Below, in pieces: positions 34,182 to 44,703 of a stretch of 64,000 nucleotides of DNA (position 1 is the first letter of the stretch; each line of letters begins with the position of its first letter). Made by a program: the position numbers and the translations under genes. Below the pieces are notes generated by a model. That model did not search any database and was not told where the DNA came from. It saw nothing but the letters and a program-made list of their open reading frames with translations. The DNA is from Podospora pseudocomata. Lineage: Eukaryota; Ascomycota; Sordariomycetes; Sordariales; Podosporaceae. Location of the stretch: assembly GCF_035222375.1 (NCBI RefSeq), contig NC_085889.1, positions 3,286,001 to 3,350,000 of the forward strand, read 5' to 3'.

Positions 34182-35009
34182 GTTGGTGGCTCAGTCGCAC
34201 CCAGAGGGTGGTTGCGCGCGCGCGTGTTAAATATCGATATTCGTCGTTTTCGAGAGCTCGATCGGACAGGAGGAACAAGTGAATTATCGAATATTAATGA
34301 TGCCGGTACTTCGACATTGTTGACACCACGATTGACAATCACAACGGCTTGACCCAATGATCGGAGGGCTCAAGGATCAGGGGCGACGTGTTTGCTGCCG
34401 GCGATGTTGTGGGCTACTGCCGAAGCTCCCGTCAGTGGATGTTTTTGGGAAGATGGCTTCTGGACGGATGGAAATGTTTAATCGCTCAGGGGGTTTGCCC
34501 AGCCCGCGGCAGGGATCAGCTGCCGTCAGCAACAGGCGAATACGAGCGCCACTTTGCCGAGAACCACCAACATCGAGTGAGCGATAGGAAGCCATTCCCA
34601 ATTTCCGCTAGTTGTCACTTAGTACATAGTCCCTGCTTTGCGCCATAAGTAATTCTCAATGGTCTGTGTCGTGCTGTTCCCAGGGTCCAGCGCCGTACAC
34701 AGGCAAGAACAGGTACCATAACTTCCAAAAACGGCGATGACCTCACAGCTCACAGCACGGAATAGCTCCCACAGCCACGCATGCACAGCAATTGCGGGGC
34801 AATGAGCTAGCTGCATGCCACTGGGGCTGCCAACGCCCGCTTGAAAATTGTGGCTCCCAAACCCAACGGCCTGGCCTCCATTTCGGGAGGTTTTGCGCCC
34901 TGACCATTCTCTTGGCAGGGATCACCGCCAAACATTCAACCCAAGCTTCAACACCAGGACACGACCACAACGACGCCAACGAACACAGGCCCATTGCGCC
35001 CACTTCACA
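34182..35009. other. Divergent promoter between DUF2434 and COG5 genes
   Basis: Two genes diverge from this 828-bp interval. It contains an alternating GCGCGCGCG run at 34216-34224. No coding feature supported. Confidence 0.5.
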
Positions 35010-36422
35010 ATGTCCAACTCCAACGACCCCTCTAACACGGACGAGCCCTCCTACATCGACTACGAGGCCTTCCTCTCCCCCACCTTTTCTCCCTCCGCCT
35101 TCGCCAACACCCTCGTCCTCTCCACCAACAACCCGACCGAGCTCCCCCTCGATCTCTCCACCCCCTTGCGGCGCGTCTTGTTTGACATTCAAGAAATTGA
35201 CTCCCATATTGACAGCCTTACCACCCGCTCATCCATCCCGCTGCTATCCCACACCAAATCCCAGACCGATGCCTCGGTGAAGATCGTCTCCGAAGTCGAC
35301 GCCCAGCTCAAGGCGCTGAACGAGAGTTACAAGCAGCTCGAGAAACAAGTGATACAGAAACACTCCGAGGCCGAACAAGTAAAGCTCGTAGCGGCAAGAC
35401 TATGGGAAACTTTGCGGCTCGGGAGGGCAGTGGGAAGGGCCCTGCAATTGGGAAGGCAGCTCGAGGTGCAGAATGGGGAGCTTACTGGGTCAGCAACGGC
35501 AAGTGTGACGACTAGTGCTGCCAGTTTGAAGAGCAGGGAACGGCAGCAGGATCATAGGGCGTTGGTTAGGTGTACTCACACTCTTCTGCAGCTTAGGGAG
35601 CTGTTTGCTACTGTTGGGACACCTGGTGGGGAGGGGTACGGACTGGAGAAGGTGCTTGTTGTGCGGACGTTGAGGGAACAAATTGTTGCGCCGGTGGAGA
35701 AGAATGTCAGGGAGACGGCAGAGAGGATATCGAGGGAGTTCTCGGTTGGGAGCGCGAGTGGGAGTGCCACGTTTGCGCAGTCGGAGGAGATCAAGGGACG
35801 GACGGTGTCGGCGTTGACAGCGTTGTATCTGTTGACACAGGTGCCGACGAGGCCGAATGAGAAATGGGCACCCACACTGATGTTGCAGGCGTTGGAGGGT
35901 TATCTCAGGTCGGCGCTGCAGAGCAGCATTGCCGGGCTTTCGAGGGCGCTGGCAAATTTGGATAGCTTGTCGAGGACGCTCGCGGAAGTTGGGGCGAGGT
36001 GTCAGAATGTGGTTGCCCTCGAGGCGGTATTGGAGGGAACAAAGGTGCCGGTCCATCCGATGCTACAGGGCAAGCAGCCAGTGCAAGGAGGAAATATGCT
36101 TCAGCCACTGCTTGCCTACCTGGAAACAGGATCCCTGGCGAGCTATTTCTGGCGCACCATGGCGAGTAATATGGCGCCACGGGTTCAAGAAATTGTGGCA
36201 AAGGGAAATACAACGGCTGCTCGGACACTGAGGGCCAACAAGCAAAGCGTTGGTGAAGCTATTCGGGAGTGCGTCATCAAGGGGAGCCAACTGCCAAGCG
36301 TAGTGGCTGCTGCTGCGGCCAAGGGGAAGGGCAAGACTGGAGATGGGGAAGCTGCCAGCAAGCAGTGGGAACGAGAGGTGGCTGTTATGGTTGGGAGTGT
36401 TGTAAATAATCTTGGGAGGTGA
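35010..36422 (+). CDS. COG5: Conserved oligomeric Golgi complex subunit 5
   Basis: Single exon of 470 residues; ATG at 35010 (CACAATGTCC) chosen because family proteins start shortly before the YIDYEAFLSP motif; TGA at 36420. Landmarks: YEAFLSPTFSPSAFANTLV (residues ~13-32), RVLFDIQEIDSHI, a helical stretch KALNESYKQLEKQVIQKHSEAE, and MLQPLLAYLETGSLASYFWRTMAS near the C-terminus. COG5 is part of lobe B of the COG tethering complex and acts in retrograde vesicle tethering at the Golgi. Fungal COG5 is of similar length. It lies head to head with the DUF2434 gene. The coding strand turns from C-rich to G-rich at about 35400. Confidence 0.9.
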   Translation: MSNSNDPSNTDEPSYIDYEAFLSPTFSPSAFANTLVLSTNNPTELPLDLSTPLRRVLFDIQEIDSHIDSLTTRSSIPLLSHTKSQTDASVKIVSEVDAQLKALNESYKQLEKQVIQKHSEAEQVKLVAARLWETLRLGRAVGRALQLGRQLEVQNGELTGSATASVTTSAASLKSRERQQDHRALVRCTHTLLQLRELFATVGTPGGEGYGLEKVLVVRTLREQIVAPVEKNVRETAERISREFSVGSASGSATFAQSEEIKGRTVSALTALYLLTQVPTRPNEKWAPTLMLQALEGYLRSALQSSIAGLSRALANLDSLSRTLAEVGARCQNVVALEAVLEGTKVPVHPMLQGKQPVQGGNMLQPLLAYLETGSLASYFWRTMASNMAPRVQEIVAKGNTTAARTLRANKQSVGEAIRECVIKGSQLPSVVAAAAAKGKGKTGDGEAASKQWEREVAVMVGSVVNNLGR

Positions 36423-36966
36423 TAGGGCCTATCGAAGCCGTGTTTTATACACTGAATGAATAGATTCTGGCCATCTGTGGCAGTTGATCAAGAGAGCTAC
36501 AATGCCCCTCGCTGAAGAGCCGCTGCTGGGTTGCGGGAAAACGTTTATCCGCTCTTCTTCAGCAACCGTTGTTGGGACAGCTGGACATTCACATTATTCT
36601 TGCCATTCCATCTTAGGTCCAGTCTGACCTGAATGCTCCTATTATGACCAGAGTTGCTACAATCTTGGTGACTTTTTTATATTGAATTTGTGTCCGTCTC
36701 TCAGTTGTTTCCTGAACTAACAGTTTCCCCCATGTTTACTTACCTTACTTACCCCTTTATAGCATAGGCGATTGGTCTGTGCATGAAGGGGTTACTTGTT
36801 CGAAAAGAGACTCGTTCAAAACTGCAGATATGCCCAACCAGAGAATTGTTTGGTCGTATCAGAGGTTGAGACTGAGTCCACAAGTTGCCCGTTTCTATTT
36901 GGTGGGGCTTTATTTCACTTCCCAAGCTCCTCCTTCTCCCTTCTCCACAACTCTTTTCGTCCCAAC
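36423..36966. other. Gene-free stretch
   Basis: 3' flank of COG5 and the start of the region leading to the BTB gene; nothing supported. Confidence 0.5.
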
Positions 36967-37310
36967 AACGCCTTCCAATTTAAATATAGACACCTATTTT
37001 GACACTGAATACACCTTACTTCCCAACCATACACCTATCCATTCAAATTAAACGCCTGTCCTTTCACACCAGACGCTTTTAGTTCTTCACACTACACGTT
37101 ACTTCCTTAACAGAACACCTCCCACTATCACCCACACGCCTTCCACTATCAACCGCACGCCTTCCGTTATCATCAATAGGCCTTCAATTACCAATCAGAG
37201 GCCTTGAATTATCTTTCCAAGGCCTTCCACTATCAATCAAAGGCCTACTTATTTAACCAAACACCTATTTATTTCCATCACAGGCCTCAAAATCCTTTCC
37301 AAACACATAC
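36967..37310 (+). repeat. Array of ~16 degenerate 21-bp repeats upstream of the BTB gene
   Basis: Units of 20-22 bp with a core ACGCCT or AGGCCT followed by A/T-rich pyrimidine sequence, e.g. ACGCCTTCCACTATCAAC. Successive unit starts: ~36967, 36988, 37009, 37029, 37050, 37071, 37092, 37113, 37134, 37155 and on to ~37290. The array ends about 12 bp before the ATG at 37322, so it forms the promoter/leader. 21 bp equals seven codons, and one frame reads heptads of TPSTINR type, but with stops. Confidence 0.8.
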
Positions 37311-37321
37311 GCAATTCAACA

Positions 37322-38644
37322 ATGGCCCCTCCCGCCACGCTCAGAGGTGCCTCGCGCGGCACGCGCGGCAGATGCGGCGCTCCCAGGGGTGCCAGAGGCT
37401 CCAATGCGCGCGGTGATGCCGTTACTGGTGGGCGTGGCGCCCGTTCCATCACACCTGTTGCTGCTCCCCAGGCCGATTCCCAGCCATCCCCCGAGCAAGC
37501 AATGATTCCCACACCCACACGCCGCAGAGTTCCCAAGGCCCCTGAGCCCATGGGCAAGCCTTGGGCTGTCAGCTCCATGACTTGGAGAGCTGATGAAGGT
37601 TCGCTCAAGTAAGTCACCCCCCTTTATTTCTACGTTTCGTTTCAAGTTACTGATTGTTTTGAACAGGAAGCTCGAGACGGGCGAGTTCTCTGACGCGACG
37701 ATCTTGGCTGACGGGAGAACCTGGAGAGTTCATCGAATGCTCCTCAGCACCCGATCCCGCTGGTTTGCGGAGGCGTTTGAGAAGCAGAGTCCGGGGGAGG
37801 ATGAAGGGGAGCCGGAGATTAACCTGAGGGAGTTGAAGACTGAGTTTGTGGATATGCTGCTGCGGACACTTTATTCCAACCGTGAGTTCTTACCTGACAA
37901 ACCACGGGAAATGTGTGGTGTCTAACAGTGAATCAAACAGGCTTGCCCGACCAGTACCTCAACATCCGCGGCGCAAACGCCACCTTTTCAACCTATATCA
38001 AAATCTTCAACCTCGCCGATCAGTTCGGCGTCGAGACCATGTGCAACGACGCCCTGACACTCCTAGGCCAACTCGCCGACCGGCACCTCGAGGACCTCTG
38101 CACCTTCGACAAAGCTCAATCCGGCCGCGAGGGCGTGCCAGAGCCAAAGCCGGCGTTTCCGTATCACAATCTCGGTATTGCTATCCTCGAAGCCTTTAGT
38201 GAGGAGCGCACCGTCACCGATAAACGCGCGCAGTATCTGCTTGCCAACTTTCTCTACGCCGGCCGTGCGGTGCTGCTAGAGAACCAAGTCCTCAGGGACA
38301 TTGTCGACCGCAACGTCCATCTCGCTGCCGCGATGTGGCACGCCAGTCAGGGGCGGAATCTAGCCGGTTGGCTGCCCGACCCTGAGGTGATCTCCCACCG
38401 TCTGCGCGCGTTTGATCACTCGAGAAAGACGCAGCATCCTGATCGATGCGAGCTTTGCGATGATGTTTTTGATTATGGGGCTCACAAGAGGGTCATGTTT
38501 GATCCGTACAAGGTTGTGCTTAGGCCGGCGGGTTACTGCGGAGTTTGTGTCGAGAAGTATAAGGATGACCCGGGGTGTTTGTTTCGGAGGCGGGGAAAGA
38601 TGGATAAGCTGGGGGGGGATGTTGTTGCCGGTTATCAAGGCTGA
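37322..38644 (+). CDS. BTB/POZ domain protein, probable frameshift near its 3' end
   Basis: Exons 37322-37608, 37667-37881 and 37941-38644; introns GTAAGT...GAACAG (37609-37666) and GTGAGT...AAACAG (37882-37940); 401 residues as written. Residues ~1-75 are low complexity (RGG-like, Pro/Ala). The BTB fold follows: LETGEFSDATILADGRTWRVHRMLLSTRSRWFAEAFE...EINLRELKTEFVDMLLRTLYS. The C-terminal region has two CxxC pairs (CELCDD, CGVCVE) that may bind metal. An 8-G run at 38611-38618 ends the frame at 38644. One G fewer would continue to 38840 through PVIKAEVLHEGKDNMARIPE and a basic KKGVKRAREE tail, which looks like real coding sequence. Fungal BTB proteins of this sort are abundant and mostly uncharacterised. 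It sits between two 21-bp repeat arrays. Confidence 0.82.
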
Positions 38645-38850
38645 GGTGTTGCATGAAGGGAAGGATAATATGGCGAGGATTCCGGAGATGGAGAGTGAGA
38701 GGGAGGCGAGTGCCGGGTTGGGATTGCAGGGGCCGACGATGAGTACGCCTGCTCCGGTGCAGGTGTTGTCAGATGGGGAGTTGATGCCGCCTCCTCCGGT
38801 GCCGGTTAAGAAGGGGGTGAAGAGGGCGAGAGAGGAGTAAAAGGGATAGG

Positions 38851-39195
38851 GAGAGGCATAGGGAGGAAATGGGAAGGCGTTGCTGTGATTATATGAGGCA
38901 TATGAAGGGGCTTTTATAAGGGTTGATACCCCAGAAGTAGGCGTTGACTTTATTTTTAAGGCATTTAAAGTTATTTGGGAGGCGTGATTATTTATTTTAT
39001 TACTTAGGTGTTGCTTTATCATTTTGATGCGTTGGGTTTTATTTTATGGGGCATCTATACATTCTTTTGACGCATTATTATTTGTTTTATAGGCGTTGAT
39101 TTATCATTTTGAGGCCTTATTTCCTAGTGCTTAGGCATTTTTAACATCTTTCGAGGGGTGCAGATAGTTATTATTTTAATGCGTTGGTTTTAGAT
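38851..39195 (-). repeat. Second array of ~16 degenerate 21-bp repeats, inverted, downstream of the BTB gene
   Basis: Units of 20-24 bp with GGCGTT, GGCATT or TGCGTTG cores separated by T/A-rich sequence, e.g. AGGCGTTGATTTATCATTTT. On the minus strand the core reads AACGCCT, the same core as the upstream array, so the two arrays face each other across the gene. It begins about 11 bp after the TAA at 38838-38840 that would end the frameshift-corrected BTB protein. Confidence 0.75.
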
Positions 39196-39666
39196 ACCTG
39201 CTACCCTGAGTGCTGAGTGAAAGTCGTCTGTTGACAGTGACGATCTGGTTTGTCCACCGAACTTGGGTGAAAGGCGAGAGATATCAACAGTCAATGACGT
39301 AGAATCGGGTGATGAAGGATGCGAAATTTGGAGGAGTACCGTCTAGAGAAAGGGAGGTACGATGGTGCAAGGCAGACTGACTTGATGTCTGATAGGTTTT
39401 GAGGGGTATGATTTAGCTGATTGGTTATCAACGAGGGCGATGCCCGCGATCTGGGGGCTGGGCACTCGGACTATGGTAGTCGTGGGCCGCAAATCTCTCC
39501 GCATGGGGGAAAGAATGAGCGATCATTGGCTTTCAGGGAACTGTATACCTACAGTTTTAATCTATTCGGCTGCTGCGCCATGCGATGGTCACCCTGCTCT
39601 ATTTCCTTAAGACAACTGAAAGGAATAGACATTTCCCCCATGACCTCAGCACCATAGCACTTCAGA
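39196..39666. other. Gene-free stretch
   Basis: Intergenic; promoter of the membrane-protein gene at 39700. Nothing else seen. Confidence 0.5.
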
Positions 39667-39699
39667 ATGTTTCATCTGTTTGTTCTCTTCTATACCACC

Positions 39700-41494
39700 A
39701 TGGCGGGCATCGCGAATCCCAACTCGAGAAGATATGTCAGCCAAGTTGGCATCCTATCACTGGAATCACTTTTTCTGGGGAGTGTGATTCTGTTCTTTGT
39801 TGCGTCAAACACGCCCTGGTCTTGGGACCATCCGATGATCTTCAAAACGGGCTCTCATCTCCCTGTTCAATTCTGGCTGGCTGTTTTGGGTGTAGGGTTC
39901 AGCCTGCTCGCATTTGGACTGTCCGAGTCATATGTTCACTTGTTTGACGTGTGGTGCACATGGAAAGCTGGCAGCGATTCTGGACTCGACTACGCGAGAT
40001 ATCTCAACACCCAACCAAGAGCTCCAGTAGTTGTTGGCTTTCGCGGATTTCGGCCATTCGTCATGGTGCGATACCTGATTATCTTGCTCGGCATCGCTGG
40101 CTCGATCGGCTACAAATTCGCGATTGTTCAGATAACAGAGATGAGTCTGGAATTGGACGAAACAGCGGTGACGGTCCACTTGCCATCGGCGGAGCCAATC
40201 GACCTAGCAACCGGCGCAACAAGCACCTGGCTACGTGACGGCCCTACTGCGCAAGCCAATCGAGCCTTTCGACACTTCAGCAGTGTGGACGGTCGTCATA
40301 CGGACATCGCTGTGGACGCTATGGACCGAATGCAACCACCTGGGGTTATTTATATGTTCGGCGAAGGACTATGCTCCGACACATTTCACAAGTTTGACGA
40401 GGGGATTCTCACCACTTTGGAACTGGTTGTGGTGGCGAGACCCCAGCGACTTTGTTGAGCTGGTTCCAGGAGGATGGACTCGCGTTGCAAGAAGGGCGGC
40501 CGGATGGCTGGAAGGAAGCTCGGATGGGTTGATCATTGATTACAGGCACGAAGAGAACGGCACACTTAACATACGCTGGGCTGAGATACCCGAGTGGGCA
40601 AATGAAGAGCGCGGGACGTTCATAACAAGGCAACCGATAAACAGGGGCATTAGCTATACCATTGGCCTGACCCTGGCAGAAGTGTCTCGAGTTGTTGCCT
40701 CAAAGGACTGTGGGGAGTTGAAAGAAGTCTGGCCAGTGGACTCCTTGATATCAACCATCCCTCTTGGACCACCTGCAACGCAGAATAACCAACTCCTCAA
40801 CACGCTACTCAAAGACCCCAAATTATCCATTTTGGATGGCGTGGGGCTGATTGTTCGCAACTCCATGACCACCTGGGGCCACGCCATTCACGCTTCAGAG
40901 CGACCAAACTACACTCCAGGCCATGCGCCTGTCCCTTCAGAACGCTCGCAATGGGATCTCGTTCCACTCGCATCCGAAAAACATAAGGGAAATCACGGCG
41001 GTAAATACTTCAAAAAACATGGCCGCCCCGGAGCCGTGTATCTCGAGTCAAACGTCACGCTTCCACGCGACTTTGGTGACCCGAGAGTAGCCCAGGCATA
41101 TTCGTGGATGTTCTTACCGCAAGACCAGAATCATCCGGTTAGCTATCCGTATTACGAAGGAACCAGTGTCCAGAATGCCGGTGTGGGGGGTTACTCTCAG
41201 GCAGCCGTCATCTTCATTCTTCTTGGCGTGATTGGGTGCTCACTTATTCTTGTCAGACTGTACCTTGGACCGGCGGGAATAACGTCCTGGATGGGCCAGC
41301 ATGTATATTTGGCGTTGGAAGGCAGGATCCAGAGAGATGGTTCGGAGATATTGGCGTGCGGGCATCAGGTTGCGCAAGATCTTGGAACGGTCAGGATTGA
41401 GAAGCATTCCCGTATAATGAATGAAGATGAAAGGAACACGGCAGAGAGAGTTGAGTCCAGGAGCTCGACCGGGCTGTGGATCAAGGGAGTTTGA
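39700..41494 (+). CDS. Fungal multi-pass membrane protein with one apparent frameshift
   Basis: The ATG at 39700 (CACCATGGC) is preferred over an in-frame ATG at 39667 because of context. The first frame gives LSLESLFLGSVILFFVASN, FWLAVLGVGFSLLAFGLS and YLIILLGIAGSIGYKFAIV as membrane segments, then an extracellular-looking region. At GGGG 40401-40404 the sensible reading shifts by one: reading GAG-GGA-TTC gives EGFSPLWNWLWWRDPSDFVELVPGGW, which continues to TGA at 41492. A last membrane segment (AAVIFILLGVIGCSLILVRLYLG) lies near 41200-41270. The long middle part, with NNSM/WGHAIH and YLESNVTLPRDFG, looks extracytosolic. This is an uncharacterised family. A single G-run indel could be an assembly error or a recent loss. 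Confidence 0.65.
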
Positions 41495-42746
41495 GAATGT
41501 ATATGTGACGGTATGTAGGGCACCTGACAAAGGGCCCAGGTTTTCACCAGACCAACACCTGGTTGCTTTTAAGGCCGGATTTCCTATTTGTTTACTTCTA
41601 GACTGAACAACCAACAACCAATATTGTAATACCAATTATCAACCAATTTCTGGCCTTTTGGTCTCTTTTTTCGCGGCCAGTGACTTTCCTAGGCCACTAG
41701 CCCAACATGGTATGCTCTTCAGGGAGAGTGAGAGATGCTGAGGTCAGTGAGGGTGACACTGGTGTTCAGCTTGAAAAGGTTTTGGGTTATTTCCCCCCCC
41801 ACCCCATTTGGATTCAGAGCGAAGAAGGAAAACGTTGAACAGTTGAGATTTAAGCCCTGCCGTGCTTATATCGGCAGATTCTGGCGGCTGGCGACGTCGG
41901 GTTGTGAGGGAATGAGGGATATGATCGACGGCAAGGAAGTGTGGATTGAGCATGAAAATCTTGACAAAATTCCAGATCCTACATGCTGTCGAACAATGGC
42001 TGATGCTCAGAGTGTTTCCGCTGAAAGACGCATCCGCGGCAAAAGATTTCCAGGAGGAATAGCGTTTCAGATAACCATTTTGGGAAGCGTACATGATCAT
42101 AGATGCCTGGTGTTCAGACCCCTGCTTCATCCTCCGCCAGCTCACAAGTTCGCCGGGATATGATCCGGGAAACCTCCCAACCGGAAGGAGGCTGAAGCCA
42201 ACCTTTTTATACTCACGCTCGGTCTGGATCTCCTGCAGAGCACCGCCATCATCGCTCCAGAGTTTGTGTGACTTGGTAAAGCGGCCTTTCAGTCCTGGTT
42301 CAAGCTGCGAAGCCACTGCCAGCTTCTTTGTTAGGCGCGCGGATGCATGCGCCGCGATAACGGGGACTTGATCCTTCGCGCCTTGGCCCCTTATACCCTT
42401 GCCTTACGCTGCGCCGTAGTCGCCCGCTGCTGCTTATTTCGGATTCCACACCACGAACCACCAATGTTACTCCAAGCTGACCAGAAAACAGGGCCCAGGA
42501 GGGCGATCCCAGCCGCGACACTGAATGCGAGCTAACTGTGAGATTGCCTGTCCCAGCTCCCACACCCCATTGGTTCTTATATCCTGTTGCAACATGCTGC
42601 AGGGGCACTTCATGTCAAACCCGCCGCATACTGGGATACACAGTGTCTCTTTTAACCCCACGACCAGCGCTTGCCGTGGCTCGTCGCTCTCCGGTTTCTC
42701 TTTTCCCTCTTGATGCAGTCTTGACAGGTGCACCACCAACGGAACA
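41495..42746. other. Gene-free stretch
   Basis: A 190-codon minus-strand frame (41744-42316) has no domain, no clear start context and no coding-like composition, so I do not call it. The right end is the promoter of the next gene. Confidence 0.45.
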
Positions 42747-43825
42747 ATGCGGGTAGAGGCTCTCTTGGTATGTGCCGCCCTCTTTGGCGGTACCACTGTG
42801 CTGGGCCAAGTAACACCACAAGCGAACATCAAGTTCATTACTCCACCGAATATCCAAGAAGGCGAACATGATATGAGGGATAATCCGGTTCATGAAGAAG
42901 GCAGTCTGCTCCCAATCACCTGGTCACCAGCACCCGAGGGAACGAGAATCAGTCTGACCCTCTTTCAACACAACACCACCGACGGCGGGTCTATTGGCGA
43001 CTTTGAATACATCACTCGTATGTCTCATTCCCTTTCTTTCATGGCCCATCAACTGACCATGTCTTGACAGAGGGCACTGTCGGGATTACACGGCACCCAT
43101 GGATCGTGGCCACAACCAAAGACCTGAAGGACTCGGACGTCTTCAGAATCATCTTGTTCATCGAGGGAGAAACAGGAGGCCACACCGGCACCGAGTTCTT
43201 CAACATCACCCGAAAGAAAACCACAACAACAACAACAACAACCACATCCACCACCACCCTGCCCACGTCCATCGACAAAGACGACGAATCCAACAGCTCC
43301 TCCACATCCGCCAAATCAACCCCAACCGACACAGAAAACAGCAACAACTCCGCCCAAACAACCAACCGCTCAGAAGACATCACATCCTCCTCCTCCGGGC
43401 TCTCCACCGGCGCCGCAGCAGGAATCGGCATCGGCGCAACCGGTGCCGTGATCCTTCTCGCAGGAGCAGCATTCTACTTCTTCTTCTTCAAACCCCGCCA
43501 AGAAAAGAAACAAGCCGCTCTTCTCGCCGCGAGCGGTGTTGGTGGTGCAGGGTTCCCATCACCAGGAGTGACACCGCATCAGCATTACTCCCAGGTGCCG
43601 AGCCAGCATGGGCCGCCGTCGATGTACTCGGGTTATGCGGGGATTCCACCGTCTGTGTCGCCTGGTCCGTCGGGGATGACGGAGTACAAGCCGCCGAATT
43701 ATTACGGGGGGCAAATACCGCCGCAGCCGCCAAGTGAGAGGAGTGGTGATTGGAGGGGGCAGCCGCATGAGATGGCGGCGGGGCAGATGGCGAGTTATGA
43801 GTTGCCGGGGCATCAGCAGAGGTAA
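42747..43825 (+). CDS. Mid2/Wsc-like single-pass membrane protein
   Basis: Exons 42747-43017 and 43071-43825; intron 43018-43070 (GTATGT...CTTGACAG) rejoining a CAG codon; 341 residues. Signal peptide residues 1-20 (MRVEALLVCAALFGGTTVLG). An ectodomain of ~130 residues follows (LLPITWSPAPEGTRISLTLFQ...WIVATTKDLKDSDVFRIILF) of beta type. Next come a Thr run (KKTTTTTTTTTSTTT) and a Ser/Thr/Asn-rich stalk likely O-glycosylated, one transmembrane helix (AAAGIGIGATGAVILLAGAAFYFFFF), basic stop-transfer KPRQEKK, and a Pro/Gly/Tyr-rich tail with YYGGQ and PPNYY. The architecture is that of fungal cell-wall stress sensors or Kre9/Knh1-like surface proteins. No cysteine-rich WSC module is present, so the sensor role is inferred. 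Confidence 0.85.
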
Positions 43826-44703
43826 TGGTAGGGGGGTGGGTAGACGATGGGTAATGGGCATGGAAGAGGAGTTTAGATGGTTGATATTGAGCCGGAAGGG
43901 AAAATGGATAGGGCAGTTGATACCTGGGGGTTTTGGTAACTGTATTCATGGAGGAAAATAAGGGCTGTATTATACCACGTTGAGGGACATGCTTTCTTCG
44001 TTTTGTTCATGTTCGGGCTTTCGTCTTACTCTGGTGTGCAGCCGAGCGTTTGAACGTCCGACATTCTTGTCTATACAAACCTTCTGTGGTGTCTTTCTGG
44101 TTGTAAATGTTATGGGATGATATCCGGGTTAGGGTTATTTGGCGATTGACGTGGGAGGCTTGCGAAGGCTTGCGATTGACGTGGGAGGCGGGTGGTTAAA
44201 AGAGATACGAGGCAGAGATACCAAGAACTTTGGACAATTCTGGTGGATATTTTGTATGCTTTATAGGGGAAGTCCACGGGGTTTGGGAGGTATAAGAGGA
44301 CCTCGTGGGCAGTGTATTTCATCTTCCTTTTTGTTTCTTCTTTATCCAACAATTCGATCTTTTACTTATAGGCCCTTAACAGTGAAGGGAGTACATATCT
44401 GTGTAGTTTTGGGCATCCTTGTTGCTGGGCTTACCTGTCCGCACATGTGGCGGCTATGTGGCGTCTATCAGATGGTTGGGTGAAGTGACCATGTCCGAGA
44501 TGTTATTGTTGTTGGTCAAAAACGGCTGAAGGCTTGTTGATTAGTTAGAAAGAGCTGGTCAGCTGATCAAGAGATTCGAGCGGGGAAGGCAAGTTGGTTC
44601 TTGGATGCCTGATCAGTGATCCAAACACCCCTCGACCGAATTTCACTTACCAGCTTTACCACGTTGCAGTTTCATCCCCACACGACGACGTATTTGCGCC
44701 AAA
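43826..44703. other. Gene-free stretch with a short direct repeat
   Basis: The 18-bp motif GCGATTGACGTGGGAGGC occurs at 44142-44159 and again at 44172-44189. Otherwise there is no coding or RNA feature. Confidence 0.5.

Noticed and set aside
36779-37051. Open frame across the first 21-bp repeats as a heptapeptide-repeat protein
   Set aside because: Stops occur within later units and the array directly precedes the BTB start; better described as a repeat array in the leader.
41744-42316. 190-codon minus-strand frame in the gap between two plus-strand genes
   Set aside because: No recognisable domain, signal peptide or coding-like composition.
44127-44134. GGGTTAGGGTTA-like telomere motif
   Set aside because: Only about two units, embedded in ordinary intergenic sequence; not a telomere or an array.
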